Shown: positions 38,000-51,851, numbered from the stretch's first letter. The stretch is DNA of 64,000 bases from Gymnogyps californianus (GCF_018139145.2 NC_059487.1:9631792-9695791); one strand, 5' to 3'. Made by a program: numbers and translations. The notes: a model not told the origin generated them from the sequence alone.

Positions 38000-40900
38000 A
38001 GTTGACAGTCTATGTGGTTGTGTAAAGAGCAATATTTGGTTCTTGTTTATATGCCAAACACCATGATATCCTGTACTTCAGTTATGAAAATTGTAACAGA
38101 CATGAAACCAGACATCAGTTCTACACAACACACTAGCAGCACCTGCCTCAAATCAAGGACCATTTTTCCTCACTAAAAGTTTCCTCTCCCTTCCCTCACT
38201 CCTCCTTTCCCAAAAAGGGAACATTAGCCATAGCATGAAGAAATGAAGGAGGCTTGTCATTTCTTGTGTGGGGATGCACTGAGGCACATGAGTGGGGACA
38301 CCAGTGAATGCAGCAGACAGCAGTGTGAACATACCGGGACAGATTTCTGACACAGCACCCAGAGAGCCCCCTTTTGCTTGCAGGGGAACTTCCCTGCACA
38401 AATTGCAGAGCTGCCTCTGGAGTGAGTAAACTGTCCCACCACCGATCTCACCCAGCCCAGGGCTCACGTTAGCTGTACATACTAGAGCAACCCCAAAACC
38501 TCTTCAACTTGTACCTATCACAATGCAACCCTCATAATCAGCTCCACAATACCTAATAGATGATTCCCATTTTCCAAGAGCTAAGTACAGAAAAGTTGTC
38601 TCCATACGTGGGCTATCTGTACCGCAAGTGACATTGCAAAGCATAACCTTTACAATTCAGTTAAATAGCACCAGAATAAGGACAAGGCAGCATACAGTGG
38701 GCACTGTCAACATAACCAGAAGTAGACCCTTGGGCAGTTATCCTGCTAGGATCTACAACATGAGAGCAATAGAAGTCTGCATGACACTCAGAAATACCTG
38801 CAAAAACCATTACTGGAGTTGCTCTGCATCTTTCAGCAGCAAGCCGTAAGCCAATGGATCACGCTTTGGGCCACAGAAGAATTCCTCTCCTTGAAATCAG
38901 CATTGAATCAGAGAGTTAGCCAACAAGAGCAACATGTAACTGATTTCCTGCACTGCAGGATCTGTTCGGTATGTAGTTAAATTTAAGTGTTAAACTTGTT
39001 TCGTTATACATAATGCTTCTTTCATTGATATTGGAACCATTTTTCTTTAAGTTAAAAAACACCCAAATAGAAACACTTTGAAGAGACAAGTGCCAGTAAA
39101 TGGAATAAAAGGGCACCGGGCATTTGGAAGCAGGAATGAATGACTCTTCCAAAACACAACTAAACAAACATCCCAAACTGAGGACAGACCTAAGTAAAAT
39201 TGTAAAAAGGATAACCTCAAGGTCTCCAGGACTGGCTACAGTAGTGTATTCGATACTTCATTTATTATGATACCATGTGAATCTGCAATGTGTGGAAAGG
39301 CGTAGACATAAACCTGTGATTCCAATTTCTCCCCATAACTTAAGAAATCATACTTTGCCAGTAAATTAAGTCAGACTTGTAGGTATTTTTATTAAACCAC
39401 TTTGAGTACTGTGAAGCACAGTTCTACAGCTACCAAAAAATATCAAGATATAAACCACAGCATGGATATTAAGCAAGCACAAATGAAAATAAAGGAGTCA
39501 TTTATGTCCTCTTGGTCAAACCAAGTTCCTCAATATAGCATCCATACTGTCAATAAAAGATCTGGCTTTTCTCATGAGAATGAAAACTTAGAACTTAAGT
39601 TTTAAGTAATAGCAAAGAACAGCACAAGATTTTTGCTAGGCATCCTCCCAATAATTTTAGAATGGGTTCTAATACTGAATGGTACCAAAGAGTTTATGAT
39701 CTGTTTTTTAAAGAGGAACTATAAGGTTTGGTAGCTTGCACAATGTTTTAGAGCATAGTTATCTCACTTTCAAATGAATCTACCTTTTACCAGAAAATCT
39801 AAAATCTTCAAAAGATGGTGAAAATTACTTTTCAAGGATGGCATGAAACTTAAGTCCTGGAAAGCATCATATCAATATTTATTCCCAGAGAAACTGAAGC
39901 ATGAAGCAATACAGAATTATTTTCAGGCTGGTCTGTCTATGCTTGCCTCAAAACCATCAAATCAGCCTAGCTAGATGGAAGTCCTAATGGTACCATAGCC
40001 CTCATATTCTTAAGTGTTATAAAAACCTTGGGATACAGGATGGTATAGAAAACGTGGGTTGCTTGAGTGTTACCTGTTCAAAGCAGCACCTTCTTCTGAG
40101 GTCAAGTGATTTTAATTCATTACATCCTCTAGTGACCTGAGCCCATAACAGCATCTACACTTATATGAATGTTATTAGTATGTGCTCAAAAGGGACCAGG
40201 AAAAAGCTAACACTGACTGCATTACATGCTGTGTTCCCCTGCTAGAATAAGATTAAGGTCATTGGCAGGGCAGACCATGTATGTGTAAAGTTTACATTGC
40301 AGATATCTTCACTGGTTTGCTGAAGTGCTCATAATTTCAGGCACTCAAATACTCTTCAACTTTGTGAGTATAGAACATATGCAATTAATCAGAAAGCCAT
40401 TACTAACAAAAAATGGGTTTTGTAGGTGTATGAAATCCAGCATATCTTTTAGGACTTATAAAACCCACAGTTGAGGCTGCTTAATTTTAAAAGCTGGCTA
40501 TTATTTGTCTTAAATAGCAATCTTAATTTTTTGTTGCTATTTTGAAATCTCTCAGGGTGATTTTCCATGGTTTTAAATTCCTTACACAGCATCAAGCATA
40601 GCATGTGTATATATGCATTTATATGTGTATATTAACCCATTTTATTCTTGTTCTAGCTCTAAAGAACAAATATTGCTCTGAACAAAGCCCATCTTGAATA
40701 CTACCCTTCCACATGCAAACAAGGAAAACCTCACTTTGCATTTGAAGTACCTGTATAACTGAGCAAGTGTTAAGCCTTGCTTTTCTGTTTTGAAAGGTAG
40801 CAGTTTTAGCAGTTAGTACTTCTAAATGACACCAGTTACAGTGTTCAATGTATAAATTCTAGATTATAAAAATGGTTTGTAACCATAGCCTCTCTTCTGT

Positions 40901-43780
40901 GCTCCTGGAAATGCTCTGACTGCTGTAAGCTGCACAGCAGGTTGGTAAGAATCTGACAGAACGGACTCCAAGTAACACCAAGGTGACCTGGGCAGGGTTA
41001 CTGATGATTTAGTGGGCTGCACAGTGCTCCTGGTTAGTAGGCATTTGAGATGTAAACTCAAAGAATCCAAAGATCAACATAGCTAAAGATCCCATTTTAC
41101 TTGTTGGAAGGGTAGCTGTGTTAACCAGAGTATCCTGGACAAATTCCAGCATAGGTAACTGCATTCTGTTTTAGCAAATTCTCCCTCCATTTCCTATTAG
41201 GAAAGGTATTAATCATTTTTGTCTTTGTGCTGCTCCCATGATGGGGTGAACAAAGGCAGCAGTTGACACTGATCAACTTTTTGACACACAGGTGGAAAAA
41301 TGGGCTTGCTAAGTACGTAATGATTAATATTAACATTTTAGATGGAGACCCCTGCACAGTTCATTCAGGGACAAGTGGTACTCTGCCATGAACTACAGGA
41401 ACCATTCTCAGTATAAGGCAAAGAGAAACAGAGACTCAGCCCAAGCACTGGGGCTGCACCACTGCAAAGCTCTGAGTGTATCGTGTGATAAAGAACTAGG
41501 TAGCATTAATGATCAAGGAAAGCTCCTGTTCCTTCTCTCTCTAGTTCCAGGTAACATGTGTCTATCTTACCACAGTAAATGCTCAGAGAAGAGCTACCAC
41601 TAACCAAGAGAAGAACAGACTCAGACCCCATATTTGTAAGTTTGCCTAGGATGAATGGCCCTATAAACCTTTTAAGTCCTTGTGCCTCCTGTGTAATCAA
41701 TGACACTAAAGCAAGTCACTGACTTTCAGTGGATGCATTGAAGACTGAGCAAACTACCACATCAATACACAGAGAGAGGCTTCGCTCCAGCATTTCCACC
41801 CAGCTGGGAATTTCAACCAACTAGGTGCTTTGGAGTTGCTCTTGACCAACAGGTTTCATCTAACAAAAATGCCACTGTACAATTTATATGCTTGAATACA
41901 CTTAAACATATCATCTTTTCTGGTCCAAAGGGTCCTTAAGAAGAGCTGTAGGACAGGAGTAATAACATGCATGCAGGTGGACTGACATTTCTGCATGCAG
42001 AACGACATTTTAGTATTATTTTTATGTGAATGACCAAAATGGAGCTGTTTGAAAAAATCCCCTGGCTTTCCTGACCCTGTCCTTCTCCTATTGGTATAAT
42101 ATTTATGATCTTGTGTATCTTAATTCTCCCATTGAGAGTCTTATGCCAATTCACAGACCAGGTGCTGTGTAGGTGGGTGCTGTGTGGGTTTCCCCTCTGC
42201 TCAGATGTCTGAACTACAAGAGCTAAGCATCATGTTCAGCCAGGCCTGAACACCCTTTGAGCCAAGATTAACAATCTGTGCCAAACTATGGAGGCAGCCT
42301 GGGATGAAAACACCTTTTTTAAACTTTTGTTAATATCTAGTTATATAAATAGTACAAATCTGTCCATAAAAAAATATTTCTTAATTGCTTGTGCAGTCAG
42401 GCAAACTTACACTTTGTCAGAATGTCATTGAACAGTAGATGCCCATCCTTGATCTCATAGTAATTGATTATTACTTAACTCCATTGATTTCAATGGAAGG
42501 CATCAGAAACCCCATCAAGAAGAAAAACAAACCTATATTTTTTGACCCTTCCTTAAGAACTCATTTGTGAGCTGGGAGTAGTTATTGTTTTCATCAAATT
42601 TCAAAGGATGATCTGCTTTATAGCTTTTGTTTTAGTTTATTAATTATCCAATCTCAACAGTCCGCTAGGATCTTCCTCCTACAAGAGGGGCACTTAGTCA
42701 TACTACCAGCATATTTCCCAGTGCTCTCCAGAATCTCCCTCAGCTTCATAACAGGGGGAAGGCACCTACATTTAGCATCTGGACTGGATTTCTGAAACAC
42801 TCTAGACTCCACCAAAGCCCCCATTTGCCTCTCCACTGTCAATCCTCATGGGCTGTCAGTCTCTTTTACTGAGTCTTTGGTAAAAACCAATACAAAAACC
42901 AATGTAAAATTCAAATAGGACTGGGAAGTACATTTGGTATCAGATTGCCTTGAAACCTACTGCAGCTTTTTGCAAAACTATACCCATGTACTCCCAAGTT
43001 CTCGGGCACATCTGGAGTTTCACAGTTTTGGATCAAACCAGATGACAGCAGTCTGTCAAAAGACAGCCAGAAGCCCATCAAACAGATATGCAAAAGAATT
43101 AAAGGAAGAAAACTCTTTTGAACCCAAAATAGAATTTTCTGTAACACAGAAATAGTTCTTTTTCCAAACTTCCTTTCATGGAAAGGACAGAAAGTTAATT
43201 CTTTCTGTCTGAAAACAACACATTGGCTTTACTGATGACAGTCTTTAGAAATAGAAAGGCAAGAACATTTACTACTAGCTGTAAGATCATTTTACACATG
43301 TGAAAGCAGTGTTCGTCTTGTGCATGATGGGGAGACAGGACTGAAATCACACCAGAATTTGTGGTCACCTTCGGGGGACCCAGTTCTGATCCAAAAGTTT
43401 TACATCTCAGGTACAGAAAATCTTCTTTAACTCAAAACACTGTTTTGGACTGAAAAGTCAGCTGAGCTTGTTCACGAAGGGCTTCTGGCTTGTTTTGAGA
43501 GGTGGTGGTTCAGAGCATTGTACTTGGCCTCAGAAATTTAATTGTACCTAAATTAAGACTGAAAACTGATCAGGTTGGATTAAAGCCTAGTGGGATTCTG
43601 GAACAGAGATTTCTCACTCTGTCCTTTGCTAATATTTTTCCAAACTGCTTTTTGGCAACCCTTTCATTTTTGCACCCCGTTTTCCCTGTAAATGAGCAGT
43701 GAAATTCCAAGGGACTCTATCAGGAGTTAAAATCACTCAGTATATATTTGCCAGTGCATGCAGTGTTTATTTTTAAACAG
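38000..43780. other. Intergenic, no gene seen
   Basis: Unique sequence. The symmetric word CCATTGATTTCAATGG near 42482 resembles the core of palindromic sauropsid MITEs, but its flanks are not convincing. No coding frame above about 104 codons. Confidence 0.5.
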
Positions 43781-44042
43781 TGCCAAAAGTGTTTATAGAT
43801 AGAAACAACAGGACAACCCATAATTAAATAACTGTTTCTGCTACATCTGCTATTTAGGAACTTGAAGGAAAATAATTTCCCAACAACAAATAGGAATGGT
43901 CAAGAAAGCTCTCAAGTTTGGGCCCATTATTACCATATAAAACAACATATTAGTTGCTTAGCTACCAATCATAAAAGAAGCCCAATTAAAAATGAAAGAA
44001 TCTTAACTAGCTGCATAGAATATAAAAGTGAAAAGTTAAAAG

Positions 44043-44270
44043 CTGTCAGGTGGTTAGTGGAGAGAATACTGAGAAATGATTGACAAACTGGGCTTGCTTT
44101 GCTTCAAATTTGGCTTTGATTCAATAAATGATTGACACACTGATGTCGTCTGAAATAGCAGATTGTGCTTTGGAGAGGCTATTTAGCAGCCCATTGATTG
44201 ACAGGTTACTAAAATTGTCCCATGGACAGAGGTAACCAAACAGAGCTATATTTTGACAGGTGGGCTTTTT
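44043..44270 (+). promoter_or_regulatory. Candidate enhancer with a cluster of TALE homeodomain (PBX/MEIS) sites
   Basis: TGATTGAC occurs three times, at 44077-44084, 44129-44136 and 44195-44202; the third extends to TGATTGACAG, the PBX-PREP/MEIS decamer. Half-sites flank them: CTGTCA at 44043-44048 and TGACAG at 44254-44259. A TCF-type CTTTGAT lies at 44114-44120. The block lies about 10.4 kb upstream of the TSHZ2 start and shows no repeat character except a poly-T at its end. Regulation of teashirt genes by Hox/TALE factors is known from Drosophila; the link here is inference. Confidence 0.5.
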
Positions 44271-44428
44271 TTTTTTTTCACCTGTATTTACTATACAGTT
44301 TATATTAAAAGCAGAAGTAGAGAAAGGCCCATAAAAGTGTCATTCAATTTCCATGAAAATGGCTTGATGTCTCCTTTTGTAATATTGTTCCACAAAACTA
44401 GAATTCCATTCCCCCATTAAGCATCCTG

Positions 44429-44460
44429 CTTTTTATGGAAGGCTCTTTTTATGGAAGACT
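44429..44460 (+). repeat. Tandem duplication, 16-base period
   Basis: CTTTTTATGGAAGGCT (44429-44444) is directly followed by CTTTTTATGGAAGACT (44445-44460), differing at one base. Confidence 0.95.
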
Positions 44461-47400
44461 CCTAAACCCAAACTGAACAGCCTCAGACTTCTTTTTCAGA
44501 AGCGGAGACATACTGTGAACATGAAAGCGTTTGCCCATTTGCACACCGAGTATCTTCACCTTTGCAAGGCAGGAACAAGTAACATAACCAGACACATTTC
44601 CTAACCAGTACCAGGTAACAAGGCTCAGTTCAAGGGGAATGAGGTATCAACCTAGCACTTGGCCTCACCAGTTCCCATAAGCTAAGGATGGGGTGGATCT
44701 GCAGCTGAATTTGGGATCTACAACACTGAGTAAGGCAGAGTTTGTAAGAACTCATTCAATATCCTCTGAAACAGGTGTGAGGCAGCACACACTGATGCAA
44801 AGAATTTTGCCATTAGTGACACAGGAGCTTCAGAAATGCCTGATGATTTAGGAACAAAGAAAAAGAATATTCTGACCAGTGATAGCCATTAAAAAACTCC
44901 TAGCGCTTTTTTTAATCAAAAAAAAGCACCACACAGCATTTTTCCTGAGTAAGCATAAATACAGCATTATTCCTCTCCACTGTTAGCCTCCAGACTCCAA
45001 AAATAGTAGTTTTCTAGGTTTATTATCACTCTTATTTTTGACACTTTTAATACAAAACCAATTACCATTGTTGAGCAATAAGCCTTTCTTGTTTCTGAAT
45101 ACCCTCCTTTTTGTTCCTAAATTTCCAATTAGGAAGGATATTGCCTACTTTGTCTCACAGTTCTTATTCTTAACATTCTAGACTTCCACAAAACTTTAAC
45201 ATTTCTGATCTGCTTCTTTTGTAACTCTCAGTCATTTATACAGAATGCTCTTTACTTTCCATCTTCAGCTTCTCAATTGCATGTGATTCACTGATAAAAC
45301 TCCATTTTATTTAACCCAAAGAAGTTTGCACATTGGTTGCAGACAAAACACTAAGGATTGGCACTTACCTTAGGTGTAAGCAACCTAAGTTAGGTACCTG
45401 AGTTTGCAAGTTACACTCTCCACTTACAGAAAGAAAGAGAGAGATTGTTTCCTTCAGAGAAACTCCTTCAGAGCGCATACTCAAACCAGACTACACAGGA
45501 AACACAAGAAAAAATATTACTGATAACCAGTTACCTGACAGAGGCACGTCCAGAGAGAGCCAAGACAGGATCTGCATCTGAAGGCGGAAAGCAGCCACCC
45601 CAGCAGCCACCCCAAACTCAGCGGTGGCCATCGCAGGGCAGCTGTAGCAGCTCACCTAAGTAGCCCCCGCGCTCCCCAGCAGCTGCCGCTCGTGAGGGCG
45701 GATTGCAGGGGCTGCTGGAGACACCTGGAGAAGAGCCGGCGAGTCCCACCCAGAAATGCAAGCGCAGTCTTCTGGGCCTCGAGTGCCAATGTTTTCACTA
45801 ACATTCAGAAAGTTTTGAAAGTTCTTCTGTAGAAAGAAAAAAATATTTCCGAATTTTTTTTGCCTTCCTGTAGTTTTCACATGGAATTATTGCTTGTTGC
45901 TGTATGAAAGCTTTGTCTCTTATATCAATAAGAGGTTTGGTTTATTAAAATTACATTTCAATTAAAACCATATTAAGCATTTTGTCCCTTTTAGTGGCTT
46001 TAACATTTCAGTTAAACTTTCTCTGCATTGTTTATTAAACAAATGTGCTTGGTATGTGTAAACCGTGTTTGTCCATTTATCTTTACTTGACATTAAAAAA
46101 AATCCCAGTATGGCTCAGTAGATGACATGGTACAAGTAGCAATGCAGAGAATTATGGATTCTTAAAGTATTTAGTGCCTCACCTTTTCCCCAACCATTAT
46201 CAGAGACAGAATACTAGAGGCTTTAGAAAGTATCATCAGTATCATTTTAGCCCCTATATTACTTTACAGATACATCAATTATTCCAATTGCCAGCATAAT
46301 TTTATTCTCTAATTATAAATAATAATAATAAATAATCATACCAATAGAAGAAAGAATAGGCTTACACTGCACAAACAATTCATTCATGACATAATGGATA
46401 GCATACATCCCAATACCATGGTGACCGGGTGCTTTATAATGAAATTATCCAGATAGATAGGGATATTTGCATACTTTGTCAAATGGACACCGCTATAGCC
46501 ATTTTTAAAAGCAACTTTGGTCCCAAACATCTATGCCGTTGCCTTACCTTCTGCTCAGGGTAAGCAGCTTCTAAGCCAAAGTTTCCTGTAGATGTTTATC
46601 TGGTTTTGTCAACTCTGTAATATATTTTCCACAGTTTATCTGCTGTCTTTATTTGGATGGCTACTCAGTCTTTAAAAGGAAGAGAGAAATACAGCATCAA
46701 AGAGCTCCCAATATTTACTTACCTGTCTTTGTAAGCGGCCTGACCTCTCCCATCCCCTTAGGGCTTTCAAAAGAGGAAAGATGTTCTACTTTCCAAAAGA
46801 AAACTGCTTCTGCCTTCTTTTTGTGTCTCCTCCAGAAGATACAACCTCTTAGCTACTGGTGACTAACAGACAAGAGTGAATTTCATATGGGCACAGGATC
46901 CCTTAGAAACATTGCTCTCTAAAAGAAAGGACCAAATGCAGTCCTTGGGTTTTTCATTTCCCTCCTTCCCAGTTATAGTAGTGCACAGTCATTTTTTTGG
47001 TTCACTGGAAAAAAACCCTGATATCATCTTCAAACTTCTACTTTGCAGTAAGGTATTCAGCAGTTATGCAGGCATTGCATAAAACATGTCCATTTTATAA
47101 TTTTAACATTCATAGCATATTTTTAAAAATCTATTAAAACATATTTTTCAATGAAATATGGTATTTTAGGAAAAAAGTTTGGAAGAACATTGCCTTTTTG
47201 ATGTTGCTTTTTCACCCTAAAAATGGCAGTTCTCAGTTTTTCTTTTTTTTTCAGTTATGTCTTTTTCCAAGGACTCTTCGAAGACTACAGTCCATTTCCT
47301 GCCCAGTTCCAGCTAATTGTTATTATTTAAAAAAATTCTAAAGGTGTCATTTTTTAGAAAAGAAAATAAATCCACTAGTCCAATGTGCCTGCTGATTAGG

Positions 47401-48399
47401 GACTTAAGTCAAAATTCACTGAAGAAAATAGGAGGTTTGTGGACTGCACTATGAATAACTTTTAGATCAAACTAATTCAATTAGCTGCTTTTGCTGGTTT
47501 GATTGGGAATGGTGTTACAGTGTTGCTGTGCTTATTTCAGAAAAAGTGGCGTGTTTATTGCTGTTTTTTTAAACTGGAGATTTGTTGTGATTTAAAGAAG
47601 GAAAATTCAGTTCCTGAAATGAGAGCTTCCAGGCTGTTTCAGTCTGCAGTAGGTTTGCAAGACTGAATTATAAATTCTGGAAATAGGATGTCATAGTTAA
47701 AAAATGCATGGTCAGCCTTATGTATAGTTCTGAATGAGATCTTATGTGATATTTTAGCTGATGACATTGTGATGGAAGATGAACCACAGATGTGGCTGGA
47801 GAAGGTAGCTGCAGCCAGAGCTGTGCAAACCATTGCACTGTTTTAAATTCTCGTTACTTGGCCATAAAAGATTATTTTTGCAGTTAGATGGGAGTTCAAA
47901 CTCAAATGCCTTTTTTAGCAGCCAAAGGGTGAATCCTTTAGCTGAAGATTAGAAGGCAAGGGGCTCTGGAAATGCTGCCTGCTGTTACTCAAAGTATAAA
48001 TTATTAGCAATATCAGGATTTCATCCCAGGAGGTGAAATTTAACCTTCCCTACCACCCCACCAAACCAGAGTAACTGAACTGTGTGCAGAGAAATGCCTG
48101 AAAGGGGGAAAATGGATTTTGCCCCAGTGCTGCTGTTCTACCCCTTGGTAGGGAAAAAGACTGTTGTATAGCATGGCAAGGGATATTTCTACAAAAATCC
48201 CAAATATATATTCTATAAACAAATGAGTATTTGTCTAAATGTGAAAAACGTGCAGAAAAGAGTTCCTTATAGTGACCATGAACACACAGGGAAAAATTAT
48301 AAAGCGAAAATCACAAAATGAAGTACAACTAGAAAGGAACATAAGAAGAAGAAAGTGTTTGGTAAGTGCCTTCTCTACACAGGAAAAGACCTAGGAAAG
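44461..48399. other. Intergenic, mostly featureless
   Basis: Unique AT-rich sequence apart from the GC-rich patch at 45540-45790 and an AAT-triplet run near 46316-46336. No gene recognised. Confidence 0.5.
45540..45790. other. Isolated GC- and CpG-rich patch in the desert
   Basis: About 250 bases of clearly higher GC and CpG than the AT-rich surroundings, 8.9 kb before the TSHZ2 start. It includes a 12-base tandem GCAGCCACCCCA at 45591-45602 and 45603-45614, and two CTCGTGAGG/CTCGAGTG-like CpG words. No convincing coding frame; the + frame stops at 45661. It could be a small regulatory CpG patch or an exon of a noncoding transcript. Confidence 0.45.
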
Positions 48400-49960
48400 A
48401 TTACATCTGTCACTCAGCAAAAAGAGAAAGCTTTTGACAGATCACCCTAAGAAAGCCTTTTTTACTTTCATCTTCGCTACGGGAATCAGCTGTGATCAGA
48501 TTGCAAAAATAATCAAGACCAGTGTCAGAATAGTGGGAGCTCTGCCTACAGTAGGAAGAAGAGTTTCAAGAGCACTTAGAAAGCATGTAGATAAGGTCAG
48601 GCCATTAAACTCGTCTTAGAAGAATTTCAGAACTACTAGTGGTCGTCCCTGAAGACCTGTGGAGGACCAATGGTTTCCAGAAGACTCAGACCAGTGCAAA
48701 CACACCGGCTATCTTTAAGATGGAATGGTGGGAACAGACCATTGGGTCATCTTACCTTCTGTTCATATAAAAATACTACAGCAAAACAATCAAACTATCC
48801 ATAAGAACCTAGAATAAGGTTTTTGGAGATGAACAACAGACAACATGGATTTATTCAGGATAAATTATGTCAAACCTACCTAATCTCATTCCGTGATAGT
48901 GTGACAGACCTTGTGGACAGGGAAGTCATATATCTTGACTTCTGTAAGCTTCTACCACTGTCTCACATAACAGTCTCACGTAAGTGAGCTACAGGATATC
49001 CTCCAGGACATTACTGCAGGGGGCTGGAAGAGGTCGGAAAATCATACTCCAAAATTATACCTTCATGGCCCATGGTCAGGCTGGAATAACATCTGGAGTG
49101 GGTCCTGGGCCCAGCAATATCCAATACTTTTATTAAAGTCTTAGAAGGTGGAACAGAAAATATTTTGCATGATATCTGCAGATGGTACCAAGCTAGGGGG
49201 AACGGCAACAGCCTTTGAAGACAGCATTGTAATACAGAATGATCTTGACAAATTGCAGAAACAGTCTGAAAAAATAGGATGCAATTCAAGATGAATCAGT
49301 GCAAAGTTGTCACTGATCCATAATGAGCTGTTCAAATATAGGATGGGGACAACTGATTACAAAGCAGTTCTGCAAGAAAGCATCTGGGGTTACAGTGAAC
49401 CAGAAGCTGTACATGAGTCAACAGTGTCATGCTGTTGCAAAAAGGGCATATGTCAAACTGGGACATATAAACAGGAGTGTCATATGTTAGACATGTGAAG
49501 TAGTCCCACTTGGTGCTGGGAAGATTTCAAACGCAATACAGCATCCAGTTTTTGGTGCTGCACTTCGAAACATATGTTGTCCAGCCACAGAACAATGAAA
49601 ATAGTGCCAGGTCCAGAAAACATGACCTGCAAGGAATGAGTGAAGAAATTGGGGTCCTTTGGTGGGTAGATGCAATAAGTCTTCAAATATATTAAAAATT
49701 GCAGCAAAGAGGAAGGAAATAAACTGTTCTCCATTTCATTTGAGAACACCATAAAAAGAAACATAGGTTTCCAAAAAGCATTAAATAGTAGGAAAATTTT
49801 CTAATGGTAAAGCCACTAGAATAGATTGCCCAGAGGAATTGTTGAATCTGCATCGTATTGGTCATATGTGCCTTAAGGGTGAAACACGTATAGTTAATCC
49901 TATCACTGGGCAGCGAGGACTGCACCGGATCACTTACCAAGGTACTCTGTTTTCTGTAAG
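48400..49960 (+). mobile_element. Degenerate CR1/L3-type LINE with reverse-transcriptase remnant
   Basis: About 1.5 kb of a dead LINE. A reverse-transcriptase motif reads V-I-Y-L-D-F-C-K near 48930-48955, followed by remains of the 'DTVSH' block. Near 49175-49200 the catalytic (F/Y)ADDTKLGG motif is broken to SADGTKLGG, so the second aspartate is lost. Downstream text resembles the CR1/L3 3' part ('gatcttgacaaattgcagaaa', 'tagattgcccagaggaattgttgaatctgcatc'). Frames are disrupted throughout. The 5' limit is uncertain; recognisable similarity starts near 48650. Confidence 0.8.
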
Positions 49961-51851
49961 GAATCCTCAGTCTGTCTGTTAAGTCGATTCTTTCAAAATC
50001 ATTGTAATTCCAATTTTTTCTAAATCATTTTTTTCCCAGTAATTCTGAAGAAGAAGGAAGTAAACATTGAAGCTGACAATGTCATTAGCTGGCAATATTA
50101 CTACATCTTGAAAAAATTTAATTTATCAAACTCAGATAATTTCTAACTTTTTTTTTTTTGGTAGAACTTGTCAGAATTTCCACTTTTTTTTCTCTAAAGT
50201 GGTAGGCAAAGCATGAAGTGGGTCATCAACTCCGAGATGAATTTCATTCAAGATGAGTTATGTACCTACATATATACAACTTCCAGGGAAGAAAAAAAAA
50301 AAGAAGGAAAGAAAAAACCCCCACATTTAATTATCAGCATAGCAGCCACAGAAAGAAAGACAGACAACAAAAATAAGTAAGATAAGACACTTCAAGTAAC
50401 ACAGCTGAGTTTGTTGTGACTACTCATGATGGGAACTGTTATCAAAGTCAAGTACACGAAGCATATTTGGCCCTTTATTGTGCACAAAAATGTCTGTAAA
50501 CTTTACTGTAATGCACAACAAATCACACACATTATTTTGAAAAATCAGACCAAAACCATCCCAAAGCTATAGCAATAGAGGATTTTCACTATCCCAGATC
50601 ACACTGTTGTTCCATGTAATCTGCACCTAACCAAGAAATTGGAAAACCTATAAGAACATACTTAGTTGATTGTATATAGCTATATTCAGGGGGAGAAAAT
50701 TCCTTCTGGATCCCAGTGGGGAATTCAGCTCATGCCCTGAAGCATGAGATTTGATTACTCTTTTTTGAACATGCATAACTGCCATTGCTATTACTGGTCA
50801 TAACATTTTGTCAGGAAAGAGAAATATTATTCTGCAATGTAATAAAAATAGATAAAATTCAATATAGCTTCAGAATAATTTGCTACATTTCCAAAGTAAA
50901 CATTAAGCACCCATCAAGATTATTCCATTGGATAAGCCAAGGAAGCCTCCAGTGCTATCTGTTCTTTTTATTCTCTCTAATTTTCAAGTGTGCAAAAATG
51001 CTTTCAGTAAATATTATGGGTTCTTCCTGTGCTAAAAGAGATGCTAAATGACCTTCACCAACTTAGTTATAAATAACAGAAGCAGGGAGCACACAAATGC
51101 TGTATAGTTTCAGCTCTATTCAAACCTATCAGCGAATTCTGACCAGTGGATAAAAATGGACACCAGATTCTGCTTGCTTTTTTTCCCCTTCTTCATAATC
51201 CCACCCCAGTTCCCTCTTGAAAGGCATTCTGTTCTGTCAGCCATAATGGCATCTGCTGGTGGAGACAGGAAGCCATAAATCTGTAGGGTTCCTCTCGACC
51301 AAGCCTTGTTAATGCTCCCATTTATCACCGAGGATGGGTGCCATCTCACTAGTGCTCTACTCAGAAGTCCATCTTCTCAATTTCCCCTTCCCAAAGGAGT
51401 AACCATTTAAAACAGTAACTTTCTCATCTTGCATGTTGAGACTGAAAACGCCACTGATACAAATACCATACCCAGTGTGTAGCATTTGGATTTAAGCCAC
51501 GACTCCAGAGAACAATAGCCGCTACTTGCTGATCCCAGACTACGCTGAATCGCTGCTTTGCTTACATCTAGAGCTTGTGTCTTTTCAACTTGCACAGAAG
51601 TAGCAGATCCCAGATGGAGAGGTTAAAATCTGAGGGGACTCTGTCATTTGCCCTCCCCCCTCCGCCCCCGATGCCTGCTAGTGTCCCAACACATTACGCC
51701 ATGTCCCACGGTATGGGAGAATTGTTAATAAACATCACTGTGTTAAAACAGCATTTAATACACAATTCTTCATAATAAACAAACTATCCTAATCAGAGGT
51801 GCAGTATCTTTCTGTGCAGCCAGGGAGGAGAGGAAATATAAAACCAACTAG
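49961..51851. other. Intergenic, no gene seen
   Basis: Unique sequence with A- and T-rich runs near 50150 and 50290 and a possible repeat fragment near 50.7 kb. No coding frame recognised. Confidence 0.5.
50685..50765. repeat. Possible ancient repeat fragment
   Basis: 'gggagaaaattccttctggatccc' and 'catgccctgaagcatgag' resemble text seen repeatedly in sauropsid genomes around old CR1/L3 insertions. It lies about 0.7 kb after the LINE at 48.4-49.96 kb. Family and strand are not certain. Confidence 0.3.

Noticed and set aside
44700..44835. Possible MIR remnant
   Set aside because: Only scattered words match (cctctgaaacaggtgtgagg); order and length are not convincing.
48434..48619. Possible helix-turn-helix peptide (ISCDQIAKIIKTSVRIVGALP)
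   Set aside because: Short, no start context or gene structure, and located at the edge of a degenerate LINE; the resemblance is probably chance.
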